In this document: piece after piece, positions 1 through 11,277 of the stretch | How positions within the stretch are numbered: position 1 is the first letter of the stretch | Layout of the letters: every line of letters starts with the position of its first letter | NCBI GenBank assembly: GCA_020747065.1 | Contig: JAGMVK010000005.1 | Span: forward strand, 310,001 to 374,000 | Length of the DNA stretch: 64,000 nucleotides | Direction: 5' to 3' | From: Cadophora sp. MPI-SDFR-AT-0126 | Lineage: Eukaryota; Ascomycota; Leotiomycetes; Helotiales; Ploettnerulaceae | Position numbers and translations under genes: made by a program | Notes under the pieces: generated by a model | What the model saw: only the letters and a program-made list of their open reading frames with translations | The model's database searches: none | Told to the model about the DNA's origin: nothing

Positions 1-232
1 CAGGGACAGAACCGATCAGTCCGGATGACATACCTTAGGTCTGAAAACACTGTAGTTGAGTAGAAGGACGGAGAACTATGAGATCATCGACTCTCGATCT
101 CAGCAGCGTAGGTTGGCCGTAATGTGGAATTGCATATAGACACCAGGGTCCCAGAGTGGTCGACTTTGTTTTCTCCTTGCATCTAGTTTATCCCGGAAAA
201 CAAACTTCATTGTCAGCTTCTCTCCTCTGAAC

Positions 233-1319
233 ATGCATTTCTCAAGAGTCGTCCTCACCTCAGCAGCGGCATCAATTGCCGCAGCTGCACCATTCTCGTT
301 CCCTCTAGCCAATGGTTTCCCCAACCTGAATGCAACAGCTCTGCAACAAGTCTTCAAGGTCGCTGGTGGAACCCTTCCCAATGGACCCGCTCCATCAAGC
401 TTGAAGGCCGGAGGAGTCCAAGCTCTACAGCTCGTCGCTGCAAACGAGCTCTTTGAAGTCGCTTACTTCACTGAGCTTGTCCACAACATCACCACTGGAG
501 TATCAGGATACAAGTGTGGTAGAAATGCACTTGAAAACTTGAAGGCTGTAGTCGCTGTCAGTAATATCCAACTTTCGATCAAATTTTATGAACTAATGTG
601 AGCTTCAGCAAGAACAAATTCACGCCCTCTCCGCAAACAGTGTTCTAGCCAACGCGAAGGCCGAGACGATCCAACCATGCAAATACTCCTTCCCAGTCGA
701 CAACTTCGACGACGCCATTTCCCTTGCCCAGACCTTCACTGAAGTCGTCCTCGGCGTCCTGCCTGCCGCACAAGCACTTTTCGCCTGCGACGGAGGTGAA
801 GAGGCCGGCTTGGTGCCCGTTGTTAGTTCCATCATCGGCCAAGAGGGCGAACAAGTCGGATACTACCGATCTATTCAAAACAAAGTCGCTTCCTCGTCGC
901 CTCTTCTCACCGGCGGAGCACCTCAATTCGCATACACAGCCATCTCGCAGTTCATCGTTCCAGGATCCTGCCCAAATATCGAAGCCATTGGCTTGACTGC
1001 CTTCCCCGCTTTGACCATCACTTCAACGCCAGAGGCTAGGAACAGCACTCAAAAGTTTGCCATTGAGGGAGGAAATATTACTGCGAGCAGCGCTTCCATT
1101 GCGTATATCTCGGGACAGAACCTCCCTGTCGTGGTTCCCATCTCGAATGTTGAGACCAAAGGAAACATGACTACATTCTCTGCTGCGTTCCCGTATGAAG
1201 CTGGTTTCGCAAGAGGATTGACAATTGGCGCCCTTGTCAAGGGCTGTGGACCCTTTAATTCAAGCTCTGATGTTGCCGCGGCGACTCTGAATGGTCCAGC
1301 TTTGATCAAGGTTGATTAG
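233..1319 (+). CDS. Secreted ferritin-like (late sexual development / Rds1-type) protein
   Basis: Two exons, 233..556 and 609..1319, give 344 residues. The 52-nt intron starts with the less usual GTCAGT and ends TTCAG. I chose this splice because it keeps the frame and yields the run AQEQIHAL, which fits the helix expected there. The N-terminus is a signal peptide (alanine-rich hydrophobic stretch, about residues 1-21). The mature part starts with FPLANGFPNL and contains NELFEVAYFTELVHNIT and, later, GQEGEQVGYYRSIQ. These are helices typical of fungal ferritin-like proteins annotated as late sexual development or stress-response Rds1-like. Several Asn-X-Ser/Thr sites suggest glycosylation. 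Members of this family are secreted or wall-associated, but their biochemical role is not established. It converges on the Cip1 gene at 1873. The family call is from recognition of these segments; the function is not known. Confidence 0.8.
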
Positions 1320-1872
1320 ATGGATTGTACGCGATAAAGGACGAGCAGTAGCGGGCTTAAAAGGAAGGTATAAAGAGAAGAATAGTTGTATGTAATCAGA
1401 TTAATAATTTTATTTAATGAGCGATGATATTCAAAAGAGCTCAAAACATAGCTCCAGAGTTTGTTTCACCGTGATGATGCTGTTGGGCTTCAACGTCGTT
1501 TAGTGGCAGGAAGGTGGATCCACATGCCCGTCCAGGATCCACTGCAGCAAAATCAAAAATGCAAAAAAATAATGTTACATACAACAGTAGGTATTCGCTG
1601 GTGGTCACCCACCCAACTACTAATCCACCGATTTGAGGCTTGAGTACGGCAGAGCGGACGGGATGCCCTAGTTTCCTCAATCTATGGTCGTATGTGACAG
1701 CTTCTTGCTCGTCCGGGTAGATAAATCAGCTTAGAAAAAAAAGACTCATTGCTTTAAAGGCTTCTCGTAAATTTCTAGCCAAGCTTCAGGGTCGTTAACT
1801 CTCATCTAGTATGTACGATGCTCATCTTATATACATCTTGACTTGCCTCCTTCACTTCCCTTCTCATGCAAT
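1320..1872. other. Intergenic, between convergent genes
   Basis: Shared 3' flank of the ferritin-like gene and the Cip1 gene. It is AT-rich just after the first stop codon. I see no coding potential and no structured repeat. Confidence 0.6.
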
Positions 1873-2633
1873 CTAGGTGCATCCAACACGAGCCGACCCA
1901 ACCACAATATCATCATACCAGAACGTATTCGTATCCCCGCCATAACTCTCCCACCCAAAATAAATCGCCGTAACCTTCGGCTTGACACTGCTCCTCTGCC
2001 ACTGCGCAGCATTCGCGTTCGCGACTCCAGGCTTGCTCGTCAAGCCCGCAATCGCTTTATCATTCAGCCACGTCTCCACGGTCCCATCAGGCCCGAGGTG
2101 ATACTCGAAACACTGCCAGGCGCCGGTGGGGAGTGCGGCGGAGGTGGCGATGCCTTGGGGTGAGAGGTCGGGGAGGGTGGCGTCGTCGCTTTCGCGGTTG
2201 TACATTAGGATTTTGCTTTGGCCGCCGATGCGGAGGTGTTTCTTGGAGCCTTGGGCCGAGTCGGGCATGGTGATGAAGGAGACGTGAGAGTCTGTCAGAG
2301 CCTTGGACGCTTTCCTGCAAGAGTTCAGCGTCTGACTCCATAATCGCTGCACAGAATCACTTACAGCCAAGTCCTCACATAGACATCGCCACTAGGAACC
2401 TTCGTCGTTCCAAAGAAAATATGCCCACAGTATCCACCCGCACCATCGACTCTCATGGAATTCTTGCCGGTATGAGCAGTCGAAGTGTCGAGCGTGACCT
2501 TCCCGCCCTGGTTGCAATCAGCCGCGTAGGTTGGCCATGCAGTCTGGTCCCAGCCGCTCTCAAAGCCCTCGGAGACTTGGGCTAGTGAAATGGGAGCAAG
2601 AGCTAGAGCTAGGAGAGCGAGTTGGCGGAACAT
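1873..2633 (-). CDS. cip1: Cip1-like secreted polysaccharide-lyase-fold protein
   Basis: Two exons on the minus strand, 2633..2365 and 2314..1873, give 236 residues. The intron (2315..2364) has GTAAGT and TTGCAG ends. I chose the ATG at 2633 because it opens directly into a signal peptide (MFRQLALLALALAPISLAQ); an ATG 23 codons upstream would bury it. The mature protein reads FESGWDQTAWPTYAADCNQG, then GYCGHIFFGTT, HLRIGGQSKILMYNRESDDA and WYDDIVVGSARVGC. This matches Trichoderma reesei Cip1 along its whole catalytic-like domain. The family is a jelly-roll related to PL7 and PL20 lyases and is co-induced with cellulases; its enzymatic activity is not settled. Unlike T. reesei Cip1, this copy has no C-terminal CBM1 and stops right after the domain. 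Confidence 0.9.
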
Positions 2634-2707
2634 GATTACAATGGATAGCGAGGACAGGTACAGAGCGAGCGAGAAGTCCTCGGAGGGAGAGATGGGCAAC
2701 ACGAGGG

Positions 2708-2715
2708 TATTTATA
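2708..2715 (-). promoter_or_regulatory. TATA box of the Cip1 gene
   Basis: On the minus strand this reads TATAAATA, about 75-82 nt upstream of the chosen ATG at 2633. That distance suits a fungal core promoter with a short leader. Confidence 0.5.
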
Positions 2716-3018
2716 CCTCCCAGGCCGAAAAGCTTTTTAATGAGAAACGATCAGCATATCCGTTCACATATTGACTTACAGGCTGGAGAAGGCAGTAAGT
2801 GGCAGCTATGGCGCCGTTCTACGGCCGGCAGGAATGGCGGCTCCGGTAGGAGTTCAGCCGCGAGCCCAGATGCGGGGGTTGACTAGGCACGGCAGGGCCG
2901 TGAGGTTGATCACGCAGTATTCAGGTACATTAGTTTGGAAACGGATAAAGTGTTTTCTCGGTTGTGTTTTGTGCCTTGTAGAGTTTGCTGTTTAATTAAT
3001 AGTTGTCGGAGGTATAGC

Positions 3019-3024
3019 TTAGCC
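3019..3024 (-). promoter_or_regulatory. Possible XlnR/Xyr1 site upstream of Cip1
   Basis: The minus strand reads GGCTAA followed by G, matching the GGCTAR core bound by xylanolytic/cellulolytic regulators of the XlnR/Xyr1 family. It lies about 385 nt upstream of the Cip1 start. CreA-like SYGGRG words lie nearby (GCGGGG at 2872-2877, CTGGGG at 3060-3065). Such short words are common by chance. Confidence 0.25.
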
Positions 3025-5952
3025 GAGAATTGGACGGGGAAGTCACTCCGTGTGATGATCTGGGGATCGTCAATGGTGCATGAGCTTGGTCCTGTGATTT
3101 CAGATTGAGATCAGCTGTATGGCATCCTGGTGGAATGGTGACGAGATTGAAGTGCTCTTGTGAACAGGTCTGCCTCGCCTATCTACGGACTTGGCGTGTT
3201 ATTGTTGACGGCCGCTCGAGTGACGAGGGGGTGATCTCGCTTAATTCACCCCCCTATTCATGCACGACGAAAGAGTCCAGCTTCCGAAGTACAGACCTTG
3301 AAACTCTTGAATCCCTTTGCGATGTGTATCAGATGATAATTCACTTGTTGCTGCTCCTTTTAAAGAGTTTCCCTTAAAAACATTGAGACCCGTATTGTCC
3401 AAGTGGAATCGTGACTGGGTAAAGATGCCTCTGCAAATAGATGGATGGTGAATGACAGTATAAACTTAGGAAGTATGTTCCTACTCCAGTTCATCTATTA
3501 CTATTCTTAGTATTTTGTTAAAGCTTGATAGCAGTTGCTCATATCAAGCAACCTCAGGACAAAGGAACTCGCTCGAGTGAAGGGGAAATGCATGCCGTGC
3601 TTGTTCATGGCCAAGGGCTGGGTATCTCAAAAACCGAGGACTGCACAGACGAATGTTGGCCTCTCTTACACACTAAGTGTCAGCTACGACCGATACCAGT
3701 ATTTGTAAATGGCTCTCTTCGTCTGCGAATACAACTCGGCTTTCTTAAATCGCAATTCCCCACAGAATCTTTTTCATCCATTCTGATCATCCCTATTCTT
3801 GTACCAAAGAAAATAGATATATACTTTGTTGTAGCTCAAAGTACCATCTTCTGAAGAGTGCAGTCTACATACATGCTTAAAGACCTCATCTCCAGCCTCG
3901 AAGATATAATCCAAAAACCCAACATCAGAATATCCTATGCGCCTCGACGTTCAAACGCAAACCCGCAAAAGTATCATCCCCAAGATACCCATTCAGATTC
4001 AACACAGACCCAAACGAATCCAAATAATCATGTGCTCACAAGTAGTCTGGAGTTGCCTCATCTGCGGCCATGAAGCGCAGAGGGATCCTGTCACCCGGTG
4101 TGGATGGGCAGCTGAGGAGGGTCAGTAGAAAAACACGCTGGATGGCCTGCCTCTTGCGGTATCGATAGATGCTGTGTGCCCTAGATCCTCCTACAATGAA
4201 TTATAGGAAAAAGATGGAATGAGGAGGTCAATGGATTTCGGTCGTTTTGCGGACAGGGGGTTTGGATGGATCAAGTTGGAGGTAATGGAGGATAGAGAAC
4301 GGTCGTTTTATTTGGTTGATAGTATAGAAGGAAGACAAACATTTGTTCACAAGCCTTGAGGAGTGACAAGCTCCCCTCTTGAGAACGCTTCCAGAGACGA
4401 TTCATTTAACACCTGGGAAGTTTACTTTGGAATGGCTTTCATCGCCATCCAAAATTAGCTTTTTCTCCTCACACCAAACAACCATGCCCCGTCTCAAAAT
4501 ATCCACTGCGATTGAAAATCTCTAACTTTCATTCAAGGCATATGAACGAGTACATGGGGTACAATTGTTGCCAACTTCTACACCCGTAGACTGGGTTAGC
4601 AACTATCATTGTGGTAAAAAAAAAATCACTCACACCTACGTGCTCAGCTCTCTTTTAGAATACCTCCCCACGTTCACCTAGCAAGGCGCTCCTCGAGGTT
4701 ACTCACCACAAATCATCGAGTGATGAGTATTAAGTTTATAAGAAGCAAAATAGAAAAGTGACCTAGACCGGGTTCCGCACCTTGATCTGGAATTGTATAA
4801 TTCTTTTGGCCACAGATATTACGACATCCCAGCCAAGAAGCTGGTCTCGGCTAGCCACATCAAAACACAGGCGACCCGTTCCAAGCACATAAGGAAGGCG
4901 CTTCCCAAACTTCCTCCCAAAATCATTTCAAAGTAACCAAAATAAAGCTATTCACTAGAAATAGTGTCCCTCGGAAGTCCACGTTGGTCCTTGTCGTCCC
5001 TGAGTTGTACTTTTTTCCGGTGGCTGCTGCAGGCAATGCTCGGCCCAATAGCAGGAAATCCAATCGCAGGAATTACTTGAATAGCGTACAAACTTCAGCT
5101 CTTCCACAATCAGCAAACATCCACTGAAAAGCAAATGCATATTCAATATTCATGCATTCTGAAAGAAAAGCCTCATCGCAATCCACCAGTATCAGCCGTC
5201 GAACGAGACTTCCCAAGACAATAAAAACCAAGCAATTCCCACTCCAATTCCCACTCCCAAGTCCCGAGAACCCTCAACTGCGTCACCCCTCTCCCTCCAA
5301 TTGGTCCCTCCAATAAGCTTAATATTAAAAGCGAAGGCTTCCACTGGACCAGCATGCCCAGGATCTGCAGCCCGGCGCCACTTCTCGAGCCCCTGGCGCC
5401 GATCAATTTGGCGCTTCAAGCCCGGGAACTGTATATTCCGGGCAACACTAAAATCTGCAAACTAACTGCACTCAGAACAAAGGAAAGCGCACACCCGACG
5501 CCAGTGAACTCTAGCACCGCAAAACGCAATCAAATCAAACCAAATCGACACCCGGTAATCCCCCCGCCGAGCCAGCACCTACTTATCTATATAATGGGGA
5601 GGGAAGCGCCGTCGTGTCGTCGCGTACAGATGGCAAGGTGCATTGTGATCGTTTGGTGTTGATCGATGGATTAATGGATGCTGCTGCCGCGTGAGCTGTG
5701 CTGAAACGGTGTCGAGACAAGGAGCGCTGTATTGAGCCGACGATCGCATTTCTAGCTGGCATTCTTTGATTTTTGGAGGAGACGAGGAGGTATACCTCAC
5801 TACTTGAAGAGAAGAGAAAGAGACTTCTTCCTTTTTCGCTCTCGTTCGATACGATCCGACGCTTTTGCGCAAGGTCCAGATTCAGTACCACTTACCACCT
5901 ATTTGGATATACCGTATTTTGCTATCGCTCCTGGCACCTCCCGACTTTAGCA

Positions 5953-6723
5953 ATGCAGCTCTGCAGTAACCGTCGCGAAGGCTTCGTAAGTCTTCTCCAG
6001 CCCTTCCAAAATGGAAAATAGAGAAGCTGACTTTTCAAACAGGGCCCATCATCCAGCATCTCCTCCCCCATCCCAACATCCTGCTTCGTCGACACCATCC
6101 TTATCCCCCTCCCAATCTGGCTCGCCATCGCCCTCCTTCCCATCCTCTTCCTCCTCTCCCTACACCACCGAAACCAAAACTATAACCCTTCGACCGCGTA
6201 CCTGCGCGCCGTCCCGCGTCGGAACTGGGCGTTCACTATTACTTCCGCTGTGTATTATATCTTGATTGTGGCGAATGGGTTGATGATGACGTTGGAGATT
6301 GTGCGTTTGGAGTTGATCCATTTTGGGATTGGACTGCTGCCGTTTGTGTATGCGGGGTTGATTGTTGCGATTTTCCTTCATTGGAGTGAAGGCGTGAAGG
6401 GTAGGATAAGGGGATGGCAGGCTGTGAATGCCGTGGTGTGGATTGGTGGGGTGGTCATAAGTGCTGTGAAAGTGGTTGGATTGAGTAAAGAGGGGATCGA
6501 TTCGAGGAAAGGATTGAAATATCCGTTAAGCGATCAGGTTATTGATGTGGCGGTCATGGCGGGCGTGTATGCCGTGGTTGCGATATTGGAAGTTGTATTG
6601 GGGTTTTGGAGAGCGCTGAGGAGAGCGAGGAGGGAGAAGGAGCAGAGTCCGCAGAGTGGTATGAGTCCTGTTATGGAGAACAACAACACGGAATACGTGG
6701 GGAAGTTTAGGCCGAATGCTTGA
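5953..6723 (+). CDS. Unknown multi-pass membrane protein
   Basis: Two exons, 5953..5985 and 6043..6723, give 237 residues. The intron has GTAAGT and AACAG ends and is phase 0. The first exon is only 11 codons (MQLCSNRREGF), so without the splice most of the N-terminus is lost. Hydrophobic segments are visible at about residues 27-50 (TILIPLPIWLAIALLPILFL), 75-95 (FTITSAVYYILIVANGL), 105-122 (GIGLLPFVYAGLIVAIF), 135-155 (AVVWIGGVVISAVKVVGL) and 175-198 (VIDVAVMAGVYAVVAILEVVL). That is about five membrane spans, followed by a charged tail (RRARREKEQ). I do not recognise a named family and assign no function. A small fungal-specific integral membrane protein is all that can be supported. Confidence 0.7.
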
Positions 6724-7095
6724 TCGGGGAATGAGTTGTGATACCCGGGTTTTGGATAATTAAATTGTATATCTATTTCTCTTCCGTTTTTCTTCATTGT
6801 CACGGATGACCTTGCAGTGACGGTGAAGGATTCGTGTTGCGCAGGTAGGTCCTACGAATGTCACGCTCATTACACGCCATGTTCATTTGCGGAGATACGC
6901 CCTATGCAACGTAGGTGTTCCAGATCTCTATTGACGAACTAAGACATCTAACTATTTTCGAAGACTTTAAACTCCAACCAATGCATACAAACCAAAGTTT
7001 CATGGGTATCAAATGCAAAGACGCTCCAAGCACAATCTACCATGCGTCGTTATACCATCCATATTGCGGAAACTTCTCCTCCCTCGATACTCCCT
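6724..7095. other. Intergenic, between convergent genes
   Basis: 3' flanks of the membrane-protein gene and the DUF2235 gene. Nothing recognisable was seen. Confidence 0.5.
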
Positions 7096-8697
7096 TCACC
7101 GACTCTTCACTTCCTGCTTCTGCAACCACTCACTAAAAATCCACGCCTCCAAACTCTCACTCTTCCCCCCCTCAGTCAACCCCTCCAAGCTCGGAAGGCC
7201 AACCTCCATCAACTCGGGCCTCCCACTCTTCCTACACACCCACGATCTCCTCTCCCCATCATACACATATCCCTCGAGCGCTCTAGATGGCGGACTCAAC
7301 GGCCTCTTCGCCCCCACCTTCGCCATCTCCTCCATCTTCGCCCTCACGCTATAATGCACATTCTCATTCGTCCGACTGCCCGCACTAACCCCCCTGGGCC
7401 CCTCAGGCCTCCTATACCTCCCCGGCGTTCTAATCTTACTCCCCAGAAAACTCCACAGAATAGTCGGCAAGAAGCCGCTATAGAACGGATCCTCATTCTT
7501 GGTCCAGGACGGATCGGCCGTGTTGCGCGTGGGAGCGCAGATCTCCTTTACATAGTCAGTATCGAAGTCCAGGAGGCCGCGGGAGGTGAACTGCTCGATC
7601 ATCCACACGAGCGTGATGTTGGAGATCTTGTGGTCGGGCTGTCCGCCGCCGACGTCGCTGTGGTGGCCGGGGAACCAGGTTTGGATGAGCGTGGGGTGGA
7701 TGGTGAGGCCGTCGGTGCTGCGTGTGAAGTTGGCGGAGGGGTCGCGCCACCAGAGGGTTGGGGAGAAGGAGGAGCGGTGCTCGTCGAGGCCGAGGGCTTG
7801 GAAGGCGAATTCGACGCCTGTTTACATGTCAGTCCGTCAATCCACCAAATTTTCGCCTTACCTCTACGTCCAACGATGGCACAGATATGAAAAGAAGGAG
7901 GGAAAAGTGGTACTAACGTTCAGGCAACTGCGTATCCAAGAACTTCCACTTCTCATCCACCCCCCACAACCTACTCAGCCAATTCTCCGGCACGCCCAAC
8001 GCACCCACCGTCTCCCAGCACGCCAAAGCCTTAATCTCAACCCTCCCAGGCTCAACCCTCCACTCCTTCCCCTCCAGTCCCTCTTTCCTAATAAACGTCT
8101 CCAACGCCTTCGTGAACCCCGCTGTGGTTTTAGCGGCTTTGTAGAGCGCGTACACGGCTTTGAAGTACTGCATGCCGTCGCGGGAGAGGATCCCGAGCGC
8201 ACCGATGAGACCGGCGACGGAGCGAGCGGTGTAGGCGCCGCGTGAGAAACCGACGAGGAAGATCTCGTCGCCCGGACGGTAGTTGTAGGCGAGGTAGGAG
8301 TAGGCTTCGCGGGAGTTTTCTTCGAGGCCGAGGCCGAAGCCGCCTGTTTACCCAAAGTATCATGTCAACAAAGCATTTTCCAAAGCTAAGCTAAGCTAAG
8401 CGAGAGAGAATTGGGGAAAGGAAGAAAGAACGTACCCGAAAGCAATTTCTGGCTCTTTGTCAAGGCATCACTCCCGACGCCAGCCTGGTAGAACATGATC
8501 TGCTCCTTCTCATCCTCGCCTCTGTTGTGCTTAAGGGCGCGGCAGAAGTTGATGGCGTTGGTGTTGTCGAGGGGGGAGCTGTTGTCTGCTGATTGCCATG
8601 TTCCGTCGCAGGAGACGATAAGGCGTTTTTGGGCTTTGTTTGGGGTAGAGGAAGATGAGGAGGAGGATGAGGTGCGGAGGGAGCTGGGATCGGACAT
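7096..8697 (-). CDS. DUF2235 (Tle1-like) alpha/beta-hydrolase
   Basis: Three exons on the minus strand, 8697..8436, 8343..7918 and 7817..7096, give 469 residues. Donors are GTACGT and GTTAGT, and both acceptors are AACAG. The N-terminus is a serine tract, then KRLIVSCDGTWQ, the opening strand with the DGT motif of DUF2235. The nucleophile elbow GFSRGAYTARS puts the catalytic serine near residue 121. A later HSDVGGG supplies the conserved His/Asp region. DUF2235 proteins share a fold with bacterial Tle1 phospholipase effectors; fungal members are mostly uncharacterised cytosolic hydrolases. No signal peptide or membrane anchor is seen. Intron 1 holds a GCTAA tandem repeat. The family is confident; substrate and role are unknown. 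Confidence 0.87.
8384..8401. repeat. Short tandem repeat (GCTAA)n
   Basis: Three and a half copies of the pentamer GCTAA lie inside intron 1 of the DUF2235 gene. Confidence 0.8.
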
Positions 8698-11277
8698 TAT
8701 GGTTTGGTTAGTTGCTGCCTGTGGGCAGGATGTTGGTGTTGTTGTTGTTTTGTTTATGGATGGAAAGGGGAGGGTGTCAGGTGATGGGTGCAAGCGAGGT
8801 TGATTGATAGTGTAGTGTATCGTCAAATGTTGTTTGAGATGAGAATTAAACAAGAGCCTCAAGCACTAAATAAATGAAAAGTATAATAGAGCATTATAGT
8901 GGGCGTCTCCCGGTCCATATATACCAGCCCTCCAGCCCTCATCTTCCCCTCTCACCAACACACACAGCCTTACATTACCAACAAGCAAAATGTAACTATG
9001 TTTGGTTCCACAGTGTCTCATTTATTTGCAGATGGGGCTGCCCAGGCAGTACAGCATTCTACTCAGCTTCTCGCACACTGCTGGGACGTAATTGGTGTGT
9101 TGGTGCGTGTTCATCTGAGTATCCTGGCTTGTTTCTTATGTCAGTCAGGCTGGGCTAGGCGTAGGCCAAGTCCTGCAAGGGCTGTGTGCTGACTGCGTGT
9201 GCGGCGGGTGATGTCTTGGCGATCGTTGATGAAGAGAGCGAATGAGGAAATGATGGGTGTGGTATTTCGCCGAATTTGGATATCACTAAAATGATCCGCT
9301 TTCTTTTCAAAGCTAAGGGCCATATGGAGAGATTCTACTCTCCGTCTTGAACGAACAATAAAATTTTATTTTCTGCAATTATTATCTCTGCATCAAATCG
9401 TTCGTTGCGATGGATTGAAACACATTTTCTCTCCTAGCGCAGCGAGTTCCCCTTCCTGGAGATGAGAGGATCAACTCGGTCTGAGCCCTCGCTAAAATCT
9501 TACCTCACTACAACAGGCCTGCGCCATGGGATTGTGTTGTGAGCAGCAAAATGCTGTGCGGCCATTCGCGACGACCATATCAGCGATTACTTCATTGATA
9601 ATCATGTGTGGTTGCTCAAATACGATATTTATCAACTTTTGACCCTCAGAGGAATGTGGATGAAAATGTGCGAGAGTTTGATATGATTTGGTGAAGTGAA
9701 CGAAGATTGTATCTGGAGTATCTGGTTGGGATGATGCTAATTGACATGGAGAGCGCGCAGCGTCATATCACCCACTTTGATTTTTTTTTCTCTTTATCAA
9801 ATCTAAGGATGCATCTCTGTCTAGGCTTTTTCTACCCAAGCTATGCATGAGGTCGCTGATATAAATTTTCCAGCTTCAAAATAACCCCTCTGGAGTGGAA
9901 ATTCTCTCACATATCGCCAAGGCGGTATCGCCGAACTGTGGACCTCGCTCACCATGATATCTGGTCAGGATTGCATTTCAGCTTGATGAAAAGATTTCCC
10001 TTCAACGCAGTGGAGATATAGATTTGCGCATGTAAGATTTCCCGGTTGCGGTTCTGCATTTGAGGGGTTGGTGCCTCTGGAGAGAGAAAGAAATTGGTGT
10101 CAAAGAGGATGAATGTTTCCTAGAGAATCCTTTATGGTATTGTGGACTTTTGTTATTGTCGATTTCGCTTTGATGTTGATTGTCATGCAGATCGTGAAGG
10201 GAATTATTGTGCTTTGACTAAATAAAAGTATCTAGGACAGCTATAATGGATATGAAAGGGAGAACAACAACATGACAAGAATGAGTGTATGTTAGGAGTA
10301 GGTTTGAACATGAACACTACAATTCTATGACTTGAAAGTCTTGTTTTTCGGAACGACGGGAGTGGATCTAAGAGTTCTGAATTTCCTGTGCATATGAGGG
10401 AGACCGCTGAGCCTCACTTGTGTAGGAGCAGCGAACGACGGCTTCATTTTCATCCCATCCATCTCCTATTCGAGCCTCTGAACGAGAAGATCCGATCGGC
10501 AGCAATGGAGATTTCATTGTCTGATAAATATATCAGCCGAATATAACATAATAACTGCATCGACAATAGCATGAGGCTTCACAGTAGACTATCATGAGCA
10601 AGTGTTTCCGAAGCAGTAAGTGGCCCGAAGCGGCCTCGCTTAGCCAAGACATTGTTTTCTCTGTGAAGAAATGTTGATTGATTTCTACGGAGTACACTCG
10701 TATTGGGCGTACCCCTAGAAGCTCTCCGAGAGACTTTTTCAATTATTGTGCTGGATCCCAAGTCAATTCCCAGCATGTAGCTCCCGCTGATTGAATCACT
10801 CTTTTGTGCCTTCAGAATTCATCGACATAGTCGAAACAATGGTACCCCCCACCACTCCTCCACCTCAACGTCCCTTGTGGCTATAATACCATCAATCAAT
10901 ATCCATGTTAATTTCCATTGTTAAGTCTCATTACTAAGCTTCGCACAGCAGCACATAACTTCTTCCGTCACAATCAATTCGCGGACATCACAAGGAATCA
11001 CGTGCACTCGCTTCACCATAAAGTGGATATATTGCACCATCGTCAACACCACGTTACCATTGGTGTACACGTACGAATTCAGTGCATCCCTTATCTACAA
11101 TGCGTATCAAAGATTATGTCGCAATACGGATCCCTATCCCCAGAGGACTCTCATATAAGTACAAGTCTCCCTTGTCCCTCTACCCCTCACAACCCCTCAC
11201 TCCACAACACTTCTCAATTCCACATTCTCCAAAAGCACCCCAAACTACCTCTTCAATTCCAAAGTCAACCCCTCACC
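8698..11277. other. Long intergenic region (2.6 kb)
   Basis: Divergent space between the DUF2235 gene and the dioxygenase gene. It is AT-rich, with a poly-T run near 9780. Open frames are short and carry no recognisable motif. An in-frame ATG at 10918 would extend the dioxygenase by 120 residues, but that extension looks like leader sequence. Confidence 0.5.

Larger units (their letters stand above)
2634..5952. other. Long intergenic region (3.3 kb)
   Basis: Divergent space between the Cip1 gene and the membrane-protein gene. It holds the Cip1 promoter. I found only short open frames without family features or plausible splice chains. The part from 5150 to 5900 is rich in C and short pyrimidine runs, as expected of a 5' flank. 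No transposon ends or tRNA were seen. Confidence 0.5.

Noticed and set aside
7042..7890. 282-codon open frame on the plus strand
   Set aside because: It lies opposite the DUF2235 gene and its composition (Arg/Pro/His-rich) is that of a complementary-strand shadow.
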